From: Acanthaster planci
Taxonomy: Eukaryota > Echinodermata > Asteroidea > Valvatida > Acanthasteridae
Direction: 5' to 3'
Assembly: GCF_001949145.1 (NCBI RefSeq)
Contig: NW_019091368.1
Span: 1,881,346-1,892,811 of the forward strand
Length of the DNA: 11,466 nt
Part shown: positions 8,135-11,466 of the stretch, piece by piece
Layout of the letters: each line of letters opens with the position of its first letter
Position numbering within the stretch: the stretch's first letter is position 1
Program-made: the position numbers and the translations under genes
The notes under the pieces: model-generated
Told to the model about the DNA's origin: nothing
What the model saw: the letters and a program-made list of their open reading frames with translations, nothing else
Databases searched by the model: none

Positions 8135-8163
8135 GATTGGCTGATGCCTATTTCCAAGGCAAC
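8135..8163 (-). promoter_or_regulatory. CCAAT box plus RFX X-box, candidate promoter
   Basis: GATTGGCTGAT (8135-8145) is an inverted CCAAT box of NF-Y type. Four bases on, ATTTCCAAGGCAAC (8150-8163) matches the RFX X-box palindrome GTTNCCATGGNAAC at all but two defined positions. RFX and NF-Y sites near each other are known from ciliary and MHC class II promoters. Read on the minus strand the order is X-box then CCAAT. Both elements can act in either orientation, so the target could be the weak open frames to the right or something to the left. No start site can be seen. Confidence 0.3.
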
Positions 8164-8181
8164 ACGAGGCCATTCTTGTAA

Positions 8182-8215
8182 ATAATGGATGTCAAGCCAT
8201 AATGGATGTCAAGCC
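8182..8215. repeat. Perfect 17-bp tandem duplication
   Basis: The 17-mer ATAATGGATGTCAAGCC occurs twice back to back (8182-8198 and 8199-8215) without mismatch, so the event is probably recent. Confidence 0.9.
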
Positions 8216-8458
8216 TGCAGTAATTGGGTTCCTAATTCTGACCAGTCTCGCACGACGGCCTGGGCTTCCTTGGTCAAGTCAGTCTTTTATTGCAGTTCAC
8301 GCATTATTGACTTGGGAGCAGAATTAACAACGCTTGCAGCGGAGCACATCATAAAATTTCCAGCTTTTGGTACCGAGAATAGCGCTGTGCTGTTCCAAAA
8401 TAGTCCGAGCAAGGCTCCTTCCCATCTTTTCAGTGCATATTTTAGTGATGAAGAATAA
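8189..8458 (+). CDS. Possible small open frame, unknown product (89 codons)
   Basis: The ATG lies within the tandem duplication, with a stop at 8183-8185 just upstream. The frame ends in FSDEE at 8458, and an AATAAA (8454-8459) overlaps the stop codon. It lies directly right of the CCAAT/X-box pair. Alternatively a good 3' splice site (TCTTTTATTGCAG near 8296) could make only its second half an exon. There is no domain, signal peptide or membrane segment that I recognise, and codon use is only slightly better than background. Chance is quite possible. Confidence 0.18.
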   Translation: MSSHNGCQACSNWVPNSDQSRTTAWASLVKSVFYCSSRIIDLGAELTTLAAEHIIKFPAFGTENSAVLFQNSPSKAPSHLFSAYFSDEE

Positions 8459-8591
8459 ATTTCTATACCTGCCTGAAGTGCTAAAGCATTATTGCTTTTA
8501 GCTGTCTTTTGTGTTTTGGCATTTTCTGCCTGTTAAGTCTGTCTTGTGCAGGTCTAATTGCCTTCATGTGTTTTTGGCGTTGTTTTAATAG

Positions 8592-8695
8592 GCCCAGGTT
8601 GGATCAGCGACATTTTCGTGTCCTACAGGTCGATTTTGCTTGGCGGCATAGGTTACCTGGGAGCCTGGGTCCGACCAATGGTCGACAACTGCTGA
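8592..8695 (+). CDS. Possible exon of a membrane protein, unknown
   Basis: After the T-rich acceptor TTGTTTTAATAG (ending 8591), one frame reads PGWISDIF, then SYRSILLGGIGYLGAW, and stops at 8693-8695. It uses G or C at the third position in about 70% of codons. The hydrophobic, Gly-rich stretch with an Asp before it loosely recalls the loop and helix after the first membrane segments of MFS transporters. The peptide is too short to assign. Another plus-strand frame (8509-8859) runs through the same bases. On the minus strand a plausible exon also exists, between a TTACAG acceptor near 8728 and a CCCAG/GTAACC donor near 8660. Strand and frame are therefore unresolved. Confidence 0.2.
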
Positions 8696-8729
8696 TCCGC
8701 ACTTTTGTCGACTTCTCTCGCGCTGCTGT

Positions 8730-9082
8730 AAGCATGATGAGGTGCAGTTTGGTTCTGCTCGGCTTAGAACAAATACTCTCCTGTGTATCGTTAAGAAGCA
8801 AAGTTTTCAAAGCTCTGGTTCATATGTTATTTATAATCCTTTATATTCTACATCCCTGATACAGCCTTAGATCCATTTCAAAAGGGTTCTTAGTAATGAA
8901 GCACTATCATACCACATGCAGGGGTTGTAATCGAGTCCGAAAGTCCGTGCTAGTCCATCACAAGACTTACATCGTCATTCAATCCTGAGTTAAGTCTAAA
9001 GCTATTGGAAATCAACCGTGACAAAAGCATTATTGCATCATTGTTCATCCATGTGACTGGTCTTTAGACTGGATAATCCCAG
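8730..9082. other. Noncoding stretch
   Basis: Nothing recognisable apart from the tail of an open frame that ends at 8859. The DNA between there and the MITE at 9083 has stops in all frames. Confidence 0.5.
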
Positions 9083-9304
9083 CAGTGGCGATCTTTAGGT
9101 CTGGTGTCTAGAGGGGCAAAATGATTTTTTTTTCCGGAATACGACCTTCCATTTTTTTTTATAGTCCACCAAAGAACCCTCATCCATTCCCAAGAAGAAA
9201 GATGACCGTCGCTTTCAGTTCTTAACCTCAACCTTGGGTGGAGATCCCGGGGTGGGGTGTGGGGGTTACCAATATAATCAGACCCCCCTACATTTACGTC
9301 ACTG
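9083..9304. mobile_element. hAT-like MITE, second copy type
   Basis: The left end is CAGTGGCGATCTTTAGG. The right end, read inward on the minus strand, is CAGTGACGTAAATGTAGGGG. Both begin with the CAGTG-CG core shared with the 7614 element, and a TCTG word follows at matching depth on each side. Size is 222 bp, with T runs and a GGGGTGGGGTGTGGGGG block inside. The outer 8-mers (AATCCCAG and ACTATATG) do not match, so there is no visible target duplication. The 97-codon minus-strand frame through it is a by-product. Confidence 0.5.
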
Positions 9305-9526
9305 ACTATATGTGCACCCGTAGCCTGCACCACGGACTCCGTACCTGCCGGCGTCACGATCTCACTTGGGATGAACGCTGTACTGAGCTATCTCTCCCCC
9401 CACATGCGACAAGAAATATCCGCCCATGCCCCAACCAAGACAACATGTCTTCCAGGCAACTCGTTCCCCCGCCACCCTCGCTGGATATACGCCACGAGCT
9501 CTGTAGTCTTGCAAAGAAACTTTTAA
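9278..9526 (+). CDS. GC-rich island with several open frames, possible exon
   Basis: From about 9305 the DNA is clearly richer in G+C than its surroundings. One plus frame is open from 9278 to the TAA at 9524-9526 and includes APVACTTDSVPAGVTISLG and PRHPRWIYATSSVVLQRN, with about two-thirds G/C-ending codons. A second plus frame (9238-9714) and a minus-strand frame (9362-9670) are open too. On the minus strand a GGCAG/GTACGG donor near 9342 and a TTTCTTTGCAAG acceptor near 9510 could frame an exon. I cannot choose between strands and recognise no family. The part before 9305 belongs to the MITE. Confidence 0.2.
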   Translation, partial: SDPPTFTSLTICAPVACTTDSVPAGVTISLGMNAVLSYLSPHMRQEISAHAPTKTTCLPGNSFPRHPRWIYATSSVVLQRNF

Positions 9527-9561
9527 CACCACCTTACCTTTGCATTTCTTTGCTGTCACAG

Positions 9562-9656
9562 ATTCCAGACGAGTCGCAGAAATACCTAATTCGGATGAAC
9601 CATGAAAGCGAAGTGGGACACAGTTGTCAACACCGCGATTGTAGTCACGTGGATAG
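9562..9656 (+). CDS. Weak candidate internal exon
   Basis: A good 3' splice site, TTTCTTTGCTGTCACAG, ends at 9561. A donor-like GATAG/GTACGT begins at 9657. Between them one frame reads IPDESQKYLIRMNHESEV, then CQHRDC and further. The 95-bp length means it enters in phase 0 and leaves in phase 2, which does not join in frame to the 10133 exon (entry phase 1). The DNA is not especially GC-rich and the peptide is not recognised. It may be chance splice-like sites. Confidence 0.15.
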
Positions 9657-9714
9657 GTACGTGTACCCATTAGATGAAGTCACTACACATCGGGCAGACG
9701 GCAAATTTTTGTGA

Positions 9715-10130
9715 TCGTTCATCCTTTGGCATCTAAATGTAGAACAAGCATCGATTCCAGATGAATCTATTCGAGGATTGTATTGATCTCACTGAAGTCA
9801 CTTTTCAGTCCCTTCAAAAACATAAACCTGATTTCAACATTTTCTAAAACCATCAAAATACCAATAATGTGTAAATTATTTAATAATGCCAACAAATCCG
9901 GGAACCCCTAAATCAAGTGTGATGAGAAAGTAAAAACTCAAAAACCATGCGTGGTAATAACACAAGCTACAAATGTTCAAGTTTAATAGATTTAAGGATG
10001 AAGGTTATGCGGTGCGAACATAATTTTGGCTTTGGTGAGCGGTGGAATCGAAGCATTCAAACATACCATTAACTCTACCAAACAACGGCGAGCTGGATCT
10101 ATTTACAACCGATTTATCTTTCTTTCAAAC
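9715..10130. other. Noncoding, AT-rich; would be intron if 10133-10396 is an exon
   Basis: Stops occur in all frames and no repeat is seen. The last bases, TTTATCTTTCTTTCAAACAG, form a strong polypyrimidine tract and 3' splice site for the next feature. Confidence 0.5.
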
Positions 10131-10132
10131 AG

Positions 10133-10396
10133 GCTTTGTTAAAGCTACGTCACCCTGTTACCTCTCAACGGAGCAAGACGCAGTCTCTGGCGGGAGGATT
10201 CGATTCGTCGTGTCGCAGGGCGATCCCTGTACCTGCGCTGCGCTCCGGCTGGGCGGCCATGACACTCACCCACGGCCGGGACGGGACCCCACGGTGTACA
10301 TCGACGATCTGTCGGCTCTCAGTGTCGATGGAATCCGCAGGTCGATGAGATGCACGCTTGAACTCAGTGCCGCACCAGGAGATGGTGGGGATACAG
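10133..10396 (+). CDS. Candidate internal exon, 88 codons, phase 1-1, unknown module
   Basis: A strong acceptor ends in CAAACAG at 10132 and a GATACAG/GTGTGT donor starts at 10397. The DNA between is markedly GC-rich and fully open in one frame, with G/C-biased third positions. The exon is 264 bp, exactly 88 codons, and both borders split a codon after its first base. Such symmetric 1-1 exons typically encode shuffled extracellular modules. The peptide has four cysteines: one in SPCYLS, two in GDPCTCAALRLGG and one in MRCTLELS. A segment PTVYIDDLSALSVDGIRR looks like a beta-strand with a turn and helix. I recognise no named domain. The same frame extends a little beyond each splice site (10042-10422), so it could instead be a stand-alone frame, but base composition falls off exactly at the proposed borders. 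Confidence 0.5.
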
Positions 10397-11466
10397 GTGT
10401 GTACTTGTTCGGACTGCTATGAAAAATTAAGCTACACCTTGATTGTTTTCTCATTAATGTTCTGATCGCCAAGTTTTAACAGCCACGGTTAAGCCAAAGA
10501 ACGACTGTATAGTACAGAGTGCAAACAAGGAAAATATAGGTCTCACGACTTTGTATTTTTTATTTTTCTTTCATTCCTGATAACACAAAGTTCCTGGTAT
10601 GTTTAACAGGACAATTTGTAAAAGTCTGACAGATCTATAGTCATTAATTGATTTGAATGTATATCTGCGTACACACATCACCTGCTCCCATTAGAGGTAT
10701 TAAAATGAGGAATAAGACTGGCCATAGTCGAGGAAGAGATGACTGAAGTATTTCCGTTTCCTGAACCAAATGGCTGCATGCTTCTCTACGCACATCCACG
10801 CACACACACGTTACGGCCTCAGGTTGCCCCCATGCCTGTAATGGATAGGACTGTATACAAAGAACTTGCCTAAGGCCTTAGTGTGTTCGAATTCAGTGGT
10901 ATTTTTTATGTAGCCTTTCAAACGTGCCTTTTTTGTTTTTTACCTACTTTCATTTAGTGTTAGATAAGTATCATAAAATGCCAGCAATGGTTAAATATGC
11001 TTCTGTAAGTGGCCTTAACTATAAGGGTCCATTTATTTATATGGGCGTTGACTGGATGCAGTGGCAAGAAATGATATATGCGGGGTGATATTTTCCATTT
11101 AAACAGAAAGCGGAAACCGCTCTGGATGCCAATTACCTACTCCCCATACAAACAACAGCGCCCGCAGGACGAATTGAAGGCACTACGATGCGCGCAATAT
11201 CAGGGTGCAGACCACTCATTCAAGTGAGAATTTCTGACCAGCTCGTTAGCATTAAAAGTGCCTCCCCCACAGTATCTTTTGAAAAAGGAGATTGTTTGGC
11301 CCCCAAAATTGTGAGATTATGTAAATCGTTGCCAGGATCAACTCCCTGGGTCGTTGAGCTTTCATATGAGGGCAGAAGGGATGAAAACTACGGTTGAAAA
11401 ATGGTCCTAAGTGTCCGAGAAAGTTGAGGGTTGCCACTTGAAAAATGGCTGCAATCAGACTGCGGA
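10397..11466. other. Noncoding right end
   Basis: No gene is supported. There is a short CA-rich patch near 10789-10810. At the far end GTTGAAAAATGG (11393) and CTTGAAAAATGG (11439) form a 12-bp near repeat. A 69-codon frame at 11188-11397 has no motif or splice support. If 10133-10396 is an exon, this stretch is intron or downstream flank. Confidence 0.5.

Noticed and set aside
9562-10396. Joining the 9562-9656 and 10133-10396 candidates into one gene
   Set aside because: The first would end in phase 2 while the second must be entered in phase 1; the join gives an immediate stop.
1-11466. CRISPR array, phage or bacterial operon, retroviral or LINE reverse transcriptase
   Set aside because: No regularly spaced repeats, no ribosome binding sites with tandem genes, and no polymerase or integrase motifs in any long frame.

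Overview
This is eukaryotic nuclear DNA, most likely from an invertebrate animal. The coding piece at the left edge is strongly biased to G or C at third codon positions, while the surrounding DNA is AT-rich, gene-poor and still contains CpG. Candidate exons have spliceosomal borders, and the mobile DNA consists of hAT-type miniature elements with poly-G/poly-C ends plus a tRNA-derived SINE. I associate that mix with marine invertebrates such as amphioxus or acorn worms, but the sequence alone does not fix the species. There are no bacterial operons, CRISPR arrays, phage genes or rRNA genes, and I see no reverse transcriptase or transposase.

Left part (1-1650). The window opens inside the last coding exon of a conserved plus-strand gene. 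Its 68-codon tail ends at the stop codon 206-208 and is the only confident protein-coding feature. An AT-rich 3' UTR follows, with an ATTAAA signal at 532-537. At 590-648 there is a near-perfect 26-bp foldback with a 7-nt loop, shaped like a microRNA precursor. After a stretch with G8 and C10 runs comes a minus-strand tRNA-derived SINE (about 1200-1430).

Middle (1650-8100). This is long noncoding DNA with decayed repeats. The end of a hAT-like element lies at 4209-4297, with its inner sequence at 4087-4208. A diverged relative of that inner sequence (6490-6611) sits between two copies of a second repeat (6347-6487 and 6629-6720). One of those copies carries an extra 41 bp flanked by a 9-bp direct repeat. 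A small complete hAT-like MITE lies at 7614-7847. A coding-like stretch at 2211-2417 is uncertain.

Right part (8100-11466). A CCAAT box plus RFX X-box pair (8135-8163) precedes a slightly GC-richer zone with weak candidate exons (8189-8458 and 8592-8695). A second MITE lies at 9083-9304, followed by a GC-rich island open in several frames (9278-9656). The best internal exon candidate is 10133-10396: it is GC-rich, has good splice borders, is exactly 88 codons long and is phase 1-1, the pattern of shuffled extracellular modules. The last kilobase holds nothing I recognise.

The weak exons cannot be joined into one gene from this window, and I do not claim a new multi-gene system. The items most worth following up are the 590-648 hairpin and the 10133-10396 exon.
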